Assembly: GCF_020880815.1 (NCBI RefSeq)
Contig: NZ_JAJITD010000023.1
Coordinates: 29,058-93,057 of the forward strand
Direction: 5' to 3'
From: Paraburkholderia sejongensis
Lineage (GTDB): Bacteria > Pseudomonadota > Gammaproteobacteria > Burkholderiales > Burkholderiaceae
DNA length: 64,000 nucleotides
The notes below the pieces were generated by a model, which was not told the origin of the DNA, did no database searches, and saw only the letters and a program-made list of their open reading frames with translations. Position numbers and translations under genes: made by a program. The first letter of the stretch is position 1, and the number at the start of each line of letters is the position of its first letter. Shown one piece after another: positions 8,406-17,623 of this stretch.

Positions 8406-9893
8406 TCAACGATACTGAACCGACACGCCGCGAATCGTCGATTCCACCGCGAAGCGGTCGATCACCTCCTTGACCTCAGGATCGATAAACTCCGCGCGTC
8501 GATAATCGACGACCAGCTTCGTGTTGTCCGGCACATGCGCGAGACGCTCTTTCAGTCCGACCGCCACCGCGAACAGTGCGTCCTTGCGGAACGACAGCAG
8601 CATGTGATCGTCGTGCTCGACCATCGTGAACGGCCGGCGGATATTGATCAGCAGAACGAACACCAGGCTGCAGATCACCCCGAGACAGATGCCGATCAGC
8701 AGGTCGAACACCAGCACGCCGCCGAGCGTGAAAAGAAACGGTACGAACGACACCTTGCCCTCGCGCGCGACGTGCACGAACAGCGACGGCTTCGCGAGCT
8801 TGATACCGGTGGCGATCAGAATCGCCGCGAGGCTGGCCAACGGGATCAGGTTGATCAGACCGGTGAGCAGAAACACGCTCGCCAGCAGCAGGATGCCGTG
8901 CACGATCGCCGACATGCGCGTCTGGCCACCCGCGCTGACGTTCACCGAGCTGCGCACGATCACCGACGTAATCGGCAGTCCGCCGAAGATGCCGGCCACC
9001 ATATTGCCGACGCCCTGCGCCTTCAGCTCCTGATCGGCCGGCACCTTGCGTTTGGCCGGATCGATCTGATAAAGCGCTTCGAGACTGAGCAGCGTTTCCA
9101 GACTCGCGACGATCGCCAGCGTGACCGCGAGCTTCCACACGTCGAAGCTGACCAGCTGCTCGACGCGCGGCAGCGAGAACCCTGCGAACAGATCGCCGAG
9201 CGACGACAGCGACGGCAACATCACCCGGTGCCCGGCCGGCGGCGCGAACTGCGGCGCGCTCGAATTGAGCAACAGCACGGTGACGATACCGAGCGCGACC
9301 ACCACCAGCGGCGACGGAATCAGCCGCAGAATGCGCACGCGCTTGATGGCCGGCTTGTCCCACACCATGATCAGCGCGACCGACACGACCGCGATCACGC
9401 ACGCGACGATCGACACCTGGCCGAGCGGCGTATCGATCATCCCGCCAGGCAGCGCATTGACCGGTGTGTCCGAAATGCCCAATGCAACCGGGAGCTGCTT
9501 GATCACGAGCAGCACACCGATCGCGGCGAGCATCCCCTTCGTGACCGACGCCGGCACGTAGCCCGCGAACCGGCCGGTTTTCAGCATCCCGAAGCCGACC
9601 TGCAGCAGACCGGCCAGCAACACCGCGACCATCAAACCCTGGAAGCCGCCGACCCGCTCCATGCCGGTCACGACGATCACGATCAGGCCCGCGGCCGGAC
9701 CGCTGACGCTCAGTTGCGAACCGCTCAGCAACGCCACGACCAGCCCGCCGATGATCCCGGCCAGCAAGCCGGCGAGCGGATCGACGCCCGACGCATTGGC
9801 AATCCCGAGGCACAGCGGCAACGCGACAAGAAACACCACCACTCCGGCAAAGCCATCTTGCGGCAGCGTGGTCAGATACTTTTTGAAACTCAT
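8406..9893 (-). CDS. SulP/SLC26 family anion transporter, probable bicarbonate importer
   Basis: A 495-residue inner-membrane protein of the SulP family with about 12 hydrophobic segments; the family signature lies in the first quarter (GVVVFLVALPLCLGIANASG and SVSGPAAGLIVIV). After the membrane domain a C-terminal STAS-like domain (about residues 420-495) is present but short. SulP members carry sulfate, bicarbonate or dicarboxylates; the adjacent carbonic anhydrase gene on the same strand argues for bicarbonate. GGGAGAATG gives the ribosome site. A terminator-like hairpin separates it from the carbonic anhydrase gene upstream, so part of its expression may be attenuated. Confidence 0.88.
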   Translation of the reverse strand: MSFKKYLTTLPQDGFAGVVVFLVALPLCLGIANASGVDPLAGLLAGIIGGLVVALLSGSQLSVSGPAAGLIVIVVTGMERVGGFQGLMVAVLLAGLLQVGFGMLKTGRFAGYVPASVTKGMLAAIGVLLVIKQLPVALGISDTPVNALPGGMIDTPLGQVSIVACVIAVVSVALIMVWDKPAIKRVRILRLIPSPLVVVALGIVTVLLLNSSAPQFAPPAGHRVMLPSLSSLGDLFAGFSLPRVEQLVSFDVWKLAVTLAIVASLETLLSLEALYQIDPAKRKVPADQELKAQGVGNMVAGIFGGLPITSVIVRSSVNVSAGGQTRMSAIVHGILLLASVFLLTGLINLIPLASLAAILIATGIKLAKPSLFVHVAREGKVSFVPFLFTLGGVLVFDLLIGICLGVICSLVFVLLINIRRPFTMVEHDDHMLLSFRKDALFAVAVGLKERLAHVPDNTKLVVDYRRAEFIDPEVKEVIDRFAVESTIRGVSVQYR

Positions 9894-9931
9894 TCATTCT
9901 CCCGGCATGTTCTTGTTAGCGGCGCACAAAC

Positions 9932-9959
9932 AAAAAAGGCGCACCCGCGATGCGGGTGG
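9932..9959 (-). terminator. Hairpin plus T-run between carbonic anhydrase and sulP
   Basis: On the minus strand CACCCGC-ATC-GCGGGTG forms a perfect seven-base stem, followed by CGCC and six Ts. It sits 21 bases after the carbonic anhydrase stop and 39 bases before the sulP start. Confidence 0.78.
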
Positions 9960-9979
9960 CCATGTGCGCGCGCGCAGCT

Positions 9980-10570
9980 TCATTCGTCGGTGGGATCGAG
10001 CACCTTGATCAGGCCGCTGCGAGTATCGAAGATCCACCCGTGTATCTTCGGCGGCTGCGGCGCGTCGCGGATCACGTCCATCGCGCGCAGCGAGCGCACC
10101 TGTTCGAGCACGTTCAGCTCGGCGAGCCGGTTGGTCTTCGCGTCGACGTCGGCCAGCCGATCGAGCTCGCCGCCGCAGCGACAGGCTAGTGCCCTTAACG
10201 GTCCGATGCGTCTGCCGACATGCGGCAGCTCGTCGGGCGCCGGCAGCAGCGACGCGCGCACGCCGCCGCAGCCGTAATGGCCGCACACGACGATCTCCTC
10301 CACCTGCAGCGCGACGACCGCGTATTCGATCACGCTCATCGCACTGGGATCGTCGGGCGACACGATGTTGGCAATGTTTCGATGTACGAACAGGTCGCCG
10401 AGCCCGCAGCCGGTCACGGATTCAGCCGGCACCCGGCTATCCGAGCAACCAAACCACAGCACCCGCGGCGACTGCCCGCGCGAAATCCGGCCAAACAGCG
10501 TAGAGTCGGCGAGCGCGGCTTCGTACGCCCATACCTTGTTTTGCGCCAGCATTTGCGTTGAATATTGCAT
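9980..10570 (-). CDS. can: Beta-carbonic anhydrase
   Basis: A cytoplasmic zinc enzyme interconverting CO2 and bicarbonate. The beta-class zinc site is complete: Cys42-x-Asp44-x-Arg46 (GCSDSRVPA) and His98/Cys101 (CGHYGCGGV), with HRNIAN between. The protein is 196 residues from the ATG at 10570, which has GAAGGAAA upstream; a longer frame start lacks a ribosome site. It precedes sulP on the same strand, and a CA-SulP pair is a recognised arrangement for supplying bicarbonate to carboxylases. Confidence 0.93.
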   Translation of the reverse strand: MQYSTQMLAQNKVWAYEAALADSTLFGRISRGQSPRVLWFGCSDSRVPAESVTGCGLGDLFVHRNIANIVSPDDPSAMSVIEYAVVALQVEEIVVCGHYGCGGVRASLLPAPDELPHVGRRIGPLRALACRCGGELDRLADVDAKTNRLAELNVLEQVRSLRAMDVIRDAPQPPKIHGWIFDTRSGLIKVLDPTDE

Positions 10571-10742
10571 CGCGTGATTTCCTTCATGTACAGCGGGTAG
10601 ACAAACCATCCGCACGCGGTGCGAGCGCGCGCGGATGAACCCGAAAAAAAATCCAGCGGCGGGCGCCGAGCGAACCCGCTTGAGTTAACCGATGGTTCGT
10701 CAGTTGCAAGCCTCACGATCGAACCTCGCGGCCGCCGGCAAA

Positions 10743-11120
10743 TCAGGAACCGAAGTAGACGTTGCAGTAGCTGACCGGCCCGACGCAATCATCGGTACGG
10801 ATCTGCGCGCGGCCCGACTTCGGCATACCGGACTTCGGCGCACCGGACTGGCTGGTGCCGCGCGCCTCCGGTCCCTCGCCGCTGGTCGCGGCGGTGGCCG
10901 CCGTTGCGGTCTTCTCGCTAGTCTTCCTGTACTGATGCTCGTAAATGCGCGCGACTTCCGGATAAGATGCATCCGACACAGCTGCCGTCCAACCATTCTT
11001 CTGTGCTTCGATCAGTTCCTGATAAACCTGTGCTCGAGTTTTCGCGAAACTCGGGTCCGCGAATGCGGTTTGGATGGAAGCACCCGCCAGAACAATCGCA
11101 ATTACCAGTTTGGCATTCAT
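10743..11120 (-). CDS. DUF4148-type small secreted protein
   Basis: A 125-residue exported protein: signal peptide (MNAKLVIAIVLAGASIQTAFA), then the DUF4148 core KTRAQVYQELIEAQKNGW and YPEVARIYEHQ, an Ala/Thr/Gly/Ser linker, and a C-terminal end with two cysteines (DDCVGPVSYCNVYFGS). Burkholderia carry many DUF4148 paralogues, often next to metal or stress two-component systems; no function is established. GGAGAAAC precedes the start at 11120. It is divergent from the response regulator gene. Confidence 0.8.
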   Translation of the reverse strand: MNAKLVIAIVLAGASIQTAFADPSFAKTRAQVYQELIEAQKNGWTAAVSDASYPEVARIYEHQYRKTSEKTATAATAATSGEGPEARGTSQSGAPKSGMPKSGRAQIRTDDCVGPVSYCNVYFGS

Positions 11121-11505
11121 ATGTTTCTCCATTGAATGAGGCACCGGGGCGGTACCACTTGGGACTATTCTGCCTGGTACTCTCCGCGTCGTTCTGACAT
11201 GAACATGACTTTTACGTCATCAAGCGAAATCCCTTTGTCTCAAAATTAATCGGCTCGCACGCGGCCTAATATCTTGAAATAACTGCGATTTTCAACAGTG
11301 CGTTTCAGATGGAACTATTCCGATAATCGTGCGGTCCCTTTAAGCTGAGTCCTATACGGAGGCGCTGATTGCGCATACCGTCGCGACGCAACCCCCGTGG
11401 TAGTCAGCGGCGGTTCCGCTCCGTTCCATTCATCCCGTTGTAATTCCAGGTGCGCGCGTGCCGGTCATCGGCAGCGCAACAACCTGCTTTCTGCTCGACA
11501 ACAAT
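11121..11505. promoter_or_regulatory. Divergent regulatory region, DUF4148 gene / two-component system
   Basis: The 385-base gap between divergent genes is AT-richer than its flanks (about 11200-11300) and should hold both promoters. A short palindrome, ATGAC-ttttac-GTCAT at 11205-11220, is a possible regulator site for the DUF4148 side. I see no ORF here. Confidence 0.5.
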
Positions 11506-12195
11506 ATGAAAATTCTGATCGTGGAAGATGAAGCCAAGACCGGTGCCTATCTGAAAATGGGCCTGACCGAAGCCGGATTCGTGTGCGACTGGGCCGAGGA
11601 CGGCATTACCGGTTTGCATCTGCTGAAAACGGAAGAATACGACCTCGCGATACTCGACGTGATGCTGCCCGGTATCGACGGCTGGACCGTGCTCTCCGAA
11701 TTGCGCAAGAGCCATCGCACGCCGGTACTTGTGCTGACCGCGCGCGACGAAGTGAGCGACCGCGTGAAGGGCTTCGATATCGGCTGCGACGATTACCTCG
11801 CGAAGCCCTTCGATTTCGCCGAGCTGCTCGCCAGAATCCGCTCGCTGCTACGGCGCGGCAATCAGCACGGTCTCGAAACCTCGGTGCTGCGCGTCGCCGA
11901 TCTCGAACTCGATCTGGTGCAGAGAAAAGCGCGCCGGCAAGGCGTGCCGATTCTCCTGACCGCGAAAGAGTTTTCGACGCTCTGGCTGCTGATGCGCCGT
12001 CAGAATGAAGTGCTGCCGCGCTCGCTGATCGCCTCGCAGGTGTGGGACATCAACTTCAACTGCAACACCAATATCGTCGACGCGACAATCAAGCGGGTGC
12101 GCGCGAAAATCGATAAAGACTACGAACCGAAGCTGATTCACACCGTGCGCGGAATGGGCTATGTGCTCGAAGACCGGAGCGAAGTATGCGTGTGA
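11506..12195 (+). CDS. OmpR-family response regulator, heavy-metal type (CusR/IrlR-like)
   Basis: A 229-residue regulator. The receiver domain (1-115) has phospho-acceptor Asp51 in LAILDVMLPGIDGW, Lys in YLAKPFDF and the acidic pocket VEDEA. The C-terminal winged helix (about 130-225) includes NTNIVDATIKRVRAKID and IHTVRGMGYVLE, the form typical of CusR/CopR/IrlR heavy-metal regulators. The start at 11506 gives the normal N-terminus MKILIVEDEA; the frame extends 16 codons further upstream without a good ribosome site. It overlaps the kinase gene by ten bases. Confidence 0.92.
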   Translation: MKILIVEDEAKTGAYLKMGLTEAGFVCDWAEDGITGLHLLKTEEYDLAILDVMLPGIDGWTVLSELRKSHRTPVLVLTARDEVSDRVKGFDIGCDDYLAKPFDFAELLARIRSLLRRGNQHGLETSVLRVADLELDLVQRKARRQGVPILLTAKEFSTLWLLMRRQNEVLPRSLIASQVWDINFNCNTNIVDATIKRVRAKIDKDYEPKLIHTVRGMGYVLEDRSEVCV

Positions 12196-13598
12196 TGGGC
12201 CGCTTCGTTCCGCGCACGCTGCGCGCGCGGCTGGCCATTCTGTTCGCGCTGACCACGTCGGCGATTCTCGCGTTGAGCGGTCTCGTGCTGTACAAGGTGC
12301 TGGACCGCTCGATCACCGTGTCGTCGGAACAGGCGGTGATCAACAATCTGAACAGCGTGATCGTGCGCCTCGAACACGACGTGCCTGCCGAAGCGATCGC
12401 CGACAACGACCGCTCGGTCTACATCCCGTCCGGCACCGAAGAACACACGGAAATCGCGATCTATGACCACAAGGGCAACCTGCTCGCGTCGAGCGCGGGC
12501 TACCTGCCGTACGCGCCCGCACTCGCGGCGAACGCGCAGGGCACCTCCGAAGTCATCGCGGACAGCGCCGGCGCGCGGCGCTATGGGGTGGCTGAAACGC
12601 AGGTGCCGGCGGATCGCCAGGACGCGCTGCGGATCGTCGTCCAGCACGACCTGACGCAGGAATGCGAATTCCTGCGGCGCTCGGCGTTGTTCATTCTGGC
12701 GGTCGTACTGGCGGCGTCGGCGGCAGCGGCGGTGATCGCGTGGCAAGTGGCCTCCGTCGCGCTGCGGCCGTTGCGCAATTTCGCCAGACAGGCGGACGAG
12801 ATCTCGTGGAACCGGCTCGCGCATGCATTGCCGAAGGACGACATGGCCGGAGAATTGAGCGAACTGGCCGAGTCGTTCAACCGGATGCTCGCGCGTCTCG
12901 ATCACTCGTTCACGCAGCTCGCGCAGTTCTCGTCGGATCTCGCGCACGACATCCGCACGCCGCTCACCAACCTGCTCGCGTCCGCGCAGATCGCGCTCGC
13001 GCGGCCGCGCTCGGCCGAGCAGTACCGCGAAGTGATCGAGTCGGGCGTCGAGGAGTATCAGCGGCTCTCGCATCTCGTCAACGACATGCTGTTTCTCGCG
13101 CGGGCCGACAGCAAGCAGCAGCGGCTCGATCTGAGCCGCGTCGATGCCGGCGCGCAGATCGATGCGATCGCGCGGCTCTATGAACCGATGGCGAACGACG
13201 CCGGCGTCGCGATCGAGGTGCACGGCTCGGCGGACTTCGCCGGCGACGAGCGGCTGGTGACGCGGGCGATTCACAACCTGCTGTCGAATGCGATCACCCA
13301 TGCGCCGGCCGGCTCGGTCGTCACGATCAGCGGCGAGAATCGCGGCGAGCAGGCGGTGCTGTCGGTCGCCGATACCGGTCCGGGGATCGGCGCCGAACAT
13401 CTGCCGCGCATCTTCGACCGCTTCTATCGCGTCGATCCGGCGCGCCACAATCCGGGGCTCGGCAGCGGTCTCGGCCTCGCGATCGTCAAGTCGATCATGG
13501 AAAAGCACGGCGGCAGTTGCCACGTGGACAGCGTGCCCGGCGTCCGGACCGTGTTCACGCTGTGCTTTCCGCGCGAGCAGCAGCTCGCGCCGGGTTGA
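12186..13598 (+). CDS. Heavy-metal-type sensor histidine kinase (CusS/IrlS-like)
   Basis: A 470-residue inner-membrane kinase: TM1 about 15-37, periplasmic sensor about 38-165, TM2 about 166-190, HAMP, then HisKA with His254 in DLAHDIRTPLTNL and a HATPase with N box NLLSNAITHAP, G1 VADTGPGIG and G2 GSGLGLAIVK. Gene order and overlap with the response regulator make it the cognate partner. The periplasmic sensor has no obvious metal-binding cysteine or histidine cluster, so the signal is uncertain; by family it would be copper, zinc/cadmium or a related stress. Confidence 0.92.
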   Translation: MRVMGRFVPRTLRARLAILFALTTSAILALSGLVLYKVLDRSITVSSEQAVINNLNSVIVRLEHDVPAEAIADNDRSVYIPSGTEEHTEIAIYDHKGNLLASSAGYLPYAPALAANAQGTSEVIADSAGARRYGVAETQVPADRQDALRIVVQHDLTQECEFLRRSALFILAVVLAASAAAAVIAWQVASVALRPLRNFARQADEISWNRLAHALPKDDMAGELSELAESFNRMLARLDHSFTQLAQFSSDLAHDIRTPLTNLLASAQIALARPRSAEQYREVIESGVEEYQRLSHLVNDMLFLARADSKQQRLDLSRVDAGAQIDAIARLYEPMANDAGVAIEVHGSADFAGDERLVTRAIHNLLSNAITHAPAGSVVTISGENRGEQAVLSVADTGPGIGAEHLPRIFDRFYRVDPARHNPGLGSGLGLAIVKSIMEKHGGSCHVDSVPGVRTVFTLCFPREQQLAPG

Positions 13599-13641
13599 TT
13601 TCTCGCACACGCGATGCGTGCGTCGCGCTGAGCTCGGCACG

Positions 13642-15078
13642 CTACGCGCGGCGGCTTTCCCGTTCGAGGCTCAGACGGAACTGGCGGCAGCCGAACCACA
13701 GCAGCACTGTCGCGAGGAGTGCCGCGACTAGGCTGACCACCGACATCGAATGTCCAACCGCGAGCGGCGAGCCGAACACCTTGTCGGTCAACAACGCGAC
13801 CAGCGTCGTGCCGGCGCCGAGACCGATCAGGTTCGAGATCAGCAGAAACACCGCCGAAATCTGCGCGCGCATCTGGTTCGGCGCGAGCGTCTGCATCGCG
13901 GCGGTCGAGGTCGGCATCGGGAACGACGCGAAGAACATCGCGATCACCAGCAGCGTCAGCGACACGCCGAGGCTATCGACCTGCGTGAACGCGGCGGCCG
14001 GCAGCGCCATCGCCGCCGCGCCGATGCAACCGGCGAGCATCGGGCCGTCGCTGCGCCCGCGACGCAGCAGCCAGTCGTTCAGCCAGCCGCCGCAGAACAC
14101 GCCGGCGGTGTTGGCCACCAGCAGGATCGTGCCGAGCGTATAGCCCGCCTCCACCGGCGACATCCCGAAGCGGCGGATGTAGAACGCCGGCGTCCAGCTC
14201 ATCAGGCAAAACAGCGTCATCGCATAGAACGAAAAGCCGACGTAGTGGCAGAAAAACGTTTTGCCATGCGAACGGATGAAGCGCGCGGAGTCGGCCAGCG
14301 ACACGCGCCGCGCGTTGCCGCTCGCATCCTGCACGAGCCCTTTGCGCTGCGGATCGCGCACGGTCAGGATGAACAGCAGCGCGACCAGCAGACCCGGCAA
14401 GCCGACGATAAAGAAGGTGACCTGCCAGCCGTGCACGTCGCCGACGATCGGCAACGTCACCATCGAAGCCTGTTTCAGCAGCGCGATCACATAGCCGCCG
14501 ATCAGAAACGCGATCCCGCCGCCGATGAACGAACCGAGCGAATAGACGCCCGCCGCGCGGCCGAGTTTCTCCTTCGGGAAGTAGTCGGCAAGCATCGAGT
14601 ACGTGCCCGGCGACAGCGACGCTTCGCCGACCCCGACGCTCATCCGCGCGATGAACATGTGCACGAAGTTCTGGCTGATCCCGCACGCGGCGGTCGCGAC
14701 GCTCCACAACGCGATGCCGGTCGCGATGATGCGCGGCCGCGCGAAGCGGTCGGCGAGATACGCGAGCGGAATGCCCATCACCGCGTAGAACAGCGAGAAC
14801 GCAAAACCGTGCACGAGACTGAACTGCGTATCGGTCAGATGCAGATCGCGCTTGATCGGCTCGATCATCAGCGCGAGCACCTGGCGGTCGACGAACGAGA
14901 AGATATACGCAAGCATGCAGATCAGCACGACATACCACTCGTACGCGTAACCGCGCGTGCGGACCGGGCTGGTTGCAGCGGGTGCGCTCGCTGTGCTGGC
15001 TGCGCGCGGCGCGCTGCTCGCGCTGGCGGGTGCGCTGGCGGGTGCGCTGGCGGGTGGGCTGGCGGTGGGGTTCGTCAT
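13642..15078 (-). CDS. MFS transporter, Spinster-like
   Basis: A 478-residue major facilitator with 12 predicted membrane helices. The first 45 residues are an unusual Ala/Ser/Pro tract encoded by tandem DNA repeats, after which the MFS core starts (YAYEWYVVLICMLAYIFSFVDRQVLALM). The loop 2-3 motif is YLADRFARPRII. The family includes sugar-acid, sphingolipid and aromatic-acid carriers; the substrate is not evident. GGAGAA lies before the start at 15078. It converges on the sensor-kinase gene and is divergent from the porin gene, with which it may share a regulatory region. Confidence 0.87.
   Translation of the reverse strand: MTNPTASPPASAPASAPASASSAPRAASTASAPAATSPVRTRGYAYEWYVVLICMLAYIFSFVDRQVLALMIEPIKRDLHLTDTQFSLVHGFAFSLFYAVMGIPLAYLADRFARPRIIATGIALWSVATAACGISQNFVHMFIARMSVGVGEASLSPGTYSMLADYFPKEKLGRAAGVYSLGSFIGGGIAFLIGGYVIALLKQASMVTLPIVGDVHGWQVTFFIVGLPGLLVALLFILTVRDPQRKGLVQDASGNARRVSLADSARFIRSHGKTFFCHYVGFSFYAMTLFCLMSWTPAFYIRRFGMSPVEAGYTLGTILLVANTAGVFCGGWLNDWLLRRGRSDGPMLAGCIGAAAMALPAAAFTQVDSLGVSLTLLVIAMFFASFPMPTSTAAMQTLAPNQMRAQISAVFLLISNLIGLGAGTTLVALLTDKVFGSPLAVGHSMSVVSLVAALLATVLLWFGCRQFRLSLERESRRA
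15020..15067. repeat. 12-bp tandem repeat inside the MFS gene
   Basis: Three exact copies of GCGCTGGCGGGT (15020-15055) and one degenerate copy encode the repeated Ala-Pro-Ala-Ser N-terminal tail of the transporter. Copy number may vary between strains. Confidence 0.8.
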
Positions 15079-15466
15079 CGCAGGTTCTCCGGGGTATCGA
15101 TCTTTTGTTGTGAGTGCGAACCAGCGTACGCAAACAAATTTCCGCAACAAAGGTGGCTGTGCCCTTGTTGATACGGGGGCAATTACCGACCCGGCTAAAG
15201 GTTTTACCAGGCGCGCGCGTGGCAAGCCACGGCCACACGGGCGTTCAGGGCCTGCACACGGGCCGCCGCGGCGCGTATCAATCGCATCTATAAGTGATAT
15301 GCGCCCGCTTTGATCGACGGCCACTATTGGTCTTCCTAGACTCGCCCCGGTTTTATCCGGCAACTCCTCGCGCACCGCGCAGGCTTTGCCGGCTGTTCGA
15401 CAAAACACGCGCTTCGCGGCTTTTTTGTGCGAGGCGACGATCAACGATTCTCGCCGGGACGACAGA
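15079..15466. promoter_or_regulatory. Divergent intergenic region, MFS / porin
   Basis: The 388-base region has no credible ORF. It must hold both promoters. A TATCACTTATAG-type AT-rich patch on the minus strand lies at about 15278-15300, and ATTGGTCTTCCTAGACT at 15327-15343 is a possible porin promoter region; neither could be confirmed by eye. Confidence 0.4.
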
Positions 15467-16564
15467 ATGACCAACTGGAAGTGGTGTATTTCGCTGGCGG
15501 GCATGGCCGCGGCCATGCCGGCGCTCGCGCAATCGAGCCTCACGCTATATGGCCGGATCGATACGTCGATCGAATTCGTGAACTTCGGGCCCAATCACGT
15601 TGCGCGGATCGGCGGCGGCAATCTGTTCGCGAATCAATGGGGCTTGAAAGGCGTCGAAGATCTGGGCGGCGGCTATGCGACGATCTTCAAGCTCGAAAAC
15701 GGCTTCAATTCGGCCACCGGCGCGATCAGCGGCAACGGCGCGCTGTTCGGCCGCGAAGCCTGGGTCGGACTGACCGGGCCGTTCGGCGGCTTGCAGGCCG
15801 GCCAGACCTATACGATTCTGCACACGTCGCTGGTCACTTACAGCCTGCCCGGCTACGGCGCCGGTCTCGCGTGGGGCAATGCGGCGAACAACTTCGTGCT
15901 GCCGACTTTTCTGCGCACCAGCAATACGCTGCGCTATACGTCGCCGCGCCTCGCCGGCTTCCTGCTGCGCGCGACCGCGTCGCGCGGCGCGAACGGCGCG
16001 ACCAACGTGCCGTCGACGCTCGGCGACAGCTATGGCGCGGGCATTAACTACGGGAACGGGCCGCTGTCGATCGATATCGATTACATGCAGCAGGAGTTCA
16101 GCACCGCGTCGGCGGCCGCGTTGTCGCCGGCCAGCCCGACCGCCACCGGCAATTACGCGCTCGGCGCGATCTCGTACGACTTCGGCTTCGTGAAGCCGGC
16201 GTTCGTCTATCTGCGCCATCGCGGCGGCCCGGACGTGACGACCGCGGTGACCAGCGCGTTCTCGAACCCGCACAACGACTTCTTCGAAGTGAATGCGACG
16301 GTGCCGCTCGGGCGCGCGTCGCTGCTCGTGAGCTACGGCCACTATCACAAGATCGCCGACAGCGAAGGCAATGCCGACTCGTACGGACTGCGGCTCGACT
16401 ATCCGTTGTCGAAACGCACCGTCCTTTATACCGGCGCGGCGATGGTGCATAACGGCGAGCACGCGGCGTTCACGATCAACGGCGCGGGCGGCGGCGGTGT
16501 GGCCGTGGGCAAGCCGGGTGCCACCGCCAGCTCGATCGTGGCGGGGGTGCTGACGTCGTTCTAA
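15467..16564 (+). CDS. Gram-negative trimeric porin
   Basis: A 365-residue outer-membrane porin of the Burkholderiales type: signal peptide (SLAGMAAAMPALAQ), mature start SSLTLYGRIDTSIEFVN, the conserved NQWGLKGVEDLGGGYATIFKLE block, the GREAWVGL segment and a terminal Phe required for barrel assembly (VLTSF). The usual Burkholderia ending is a HRF-type motif, so the C-terminus is divergent. The start is the ATG at 15467, since it is the one that gives the signal peptide. It probably admits small solutes; neighbouring MFS transporter could act on the same substrate. Confidence 0.92.
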   Translation: MTNWKWCISLAGMAAAMPALAQSSLTLYGRIDTSIEFVNFGPNHVARIGGGNLFANQWGLKGVEDLGGGYATIFKLENGFNSATGAISGNGALFGREAWVGLTGPFGGLQAGQTYTILHTSLVTYSLPGYGAGLAWGNAANNFVLPTFLRTSNTLRYTSPRLAGFLLRATASRGANGATNVPSTLGDSYGAGINYGNGPLSIDIDYMQQEFSTASAAALSPASPTATGNYALGAISYDFGFVKPAFVYLRHRGGPDVTTAVTSAFSNPHNDFFEVNATVPLGRASLLVSYGHYHKIADSEGNADSYGLRLDYPLSKRTVLYTGAAMVHNGEHAAFTINGAGGGGVAVGKPGATASSIVAGVLTSF

Positions 16565-16597
16565 AGCCGCGCGGCGCGTGTCGGGGCGTTCAGAGCT

Positions 16598-17623
16598 TCA
16601 CGCGCCGGACGCCGGCGGCCGCAAATTAGGAGGAATCGCGAGCCAGCTTTCGTACGGCTCGCGCGCGCCGATTCTGAACAGTTCCATCAGCAGCGCGCGC
16701 AGCCAGCGGTGGCCCGGGTCCGCGTCGAAGCGCCGATGCCAGTACGCGCTGACCGGCCACGTCGATGCATTGGCAATCTCGAACGCGGCCATCTCGCCGA
16801 GCGGCGCGAACGCGCGCGCGACCGTGCGCGGCAGGATCAATGCGTAATCGCAGCGATACAGAATCGCCGGCACCACCATGAAGTTCGGCACCGCGACCCG
16901 CACCCGCGATGTCAGCCCGTGCTCGTCGAGCAGCGCGCTCGCCTGCGGATGCGAACTGACCGAGATGAACTGCAACGTCGGCGGCACCGTCGCGTCGAGC
17001 ACGAAGCGGTCGGTCAGCGCGTAACGCTCGGCGACGCGGCGCGGCATCATCAGCACATAGCGCTCGCGCAGCAGTTCGCAGCTATGGAAGTGACTGAACG
17101 CCTGCGGAAAATTGCCGAGCGCGAAGTCGATGCGGCCCGACTCGATCGCGCCGTTGAACTGGCTGTCGTCGATCTGCAGCGTTTCGATCACGACGCCGGG
17201 CGCGCGCTCGTCGAGTTCGCGCAGCAGTGTCGGTAAAAACGCGCTCTCCGCGAAATCGCTCATATACAGGCGGAACGTGCGCCGCGAGCTGGCCGGCAGG
17301 AACTGCGCGCCTTCGTCGAGCACCGCCTGCAAAATCGACAGCGAGCGCTCGATCGACGCCGCCAGCCGCTGCGCGCGCGGCGTCGGTTCGACCCCGCCGC
17401 CGGTGCGCACGAACAGCGCGTCGCGAAACAGCAGCCGCAGCCGGCCGAGCGCATGACTGACCGACGGCTGCGTGATGCCCAGACGCAGCGCCGCGCGTCC
17501 CACGTGCTTCTCCGCGTACACCGCGTTGAAGGTCTTCAGCAGGTTCAGGTCGAGGTCCTGTACGCGCAACGCGCCCTCGGGTTCGTCGCCCGGGCGCGGC
17601 AGCGAATCGCCTGCGTGGCTCAT
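16598..17623 (-). CDS. LysR-family transcriptional regulator
   Basis: A 341-residue LysR regulator. A 22-residue N-terminal extension precedes the winged helix (LDLNLLKTFNAVYAEKHVGRAALRLGITQPSVSHALGRLR split over about residues 24-63), then the effector domain (about 110-310). Start and upstream stop overlap as ATGA with the AraC gene, so both are one unit. The layout opposite the opine-dehydrogenase pair suggests it controls that pair, but the long effector-binding domain gives no ligand. Confidence 0.88.
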   Translation of the reverse strand: MSHAGDSLPRPGDEPEGALRVQDLDLNLLKTFNAVYAEKHVGRAALRLGITQPSVSHALGRLRLLFRDALFVRTGGGVEPTPRAQRLAASIERSLSILQAVLDEGAQFLPASSRRTFRLYMSDFAESAFLPTLLRELDERAPGVVIETLQIDDSQFNGAIESGRIDFALGNFPQAFSHFHSCELLRERYVLMMPRRVAERYALTDRFVLDATVPPTLQFISVSSHPQASALLDEHGLTSRVRVAVPNFMVVPAILYRCDYALILPRTVARAFAPLGEMAAFEIANASTWPVSAYWHRRFDADPGHRWLRALLMELFRIGAREPYESWLAIPPNLRPPASGA

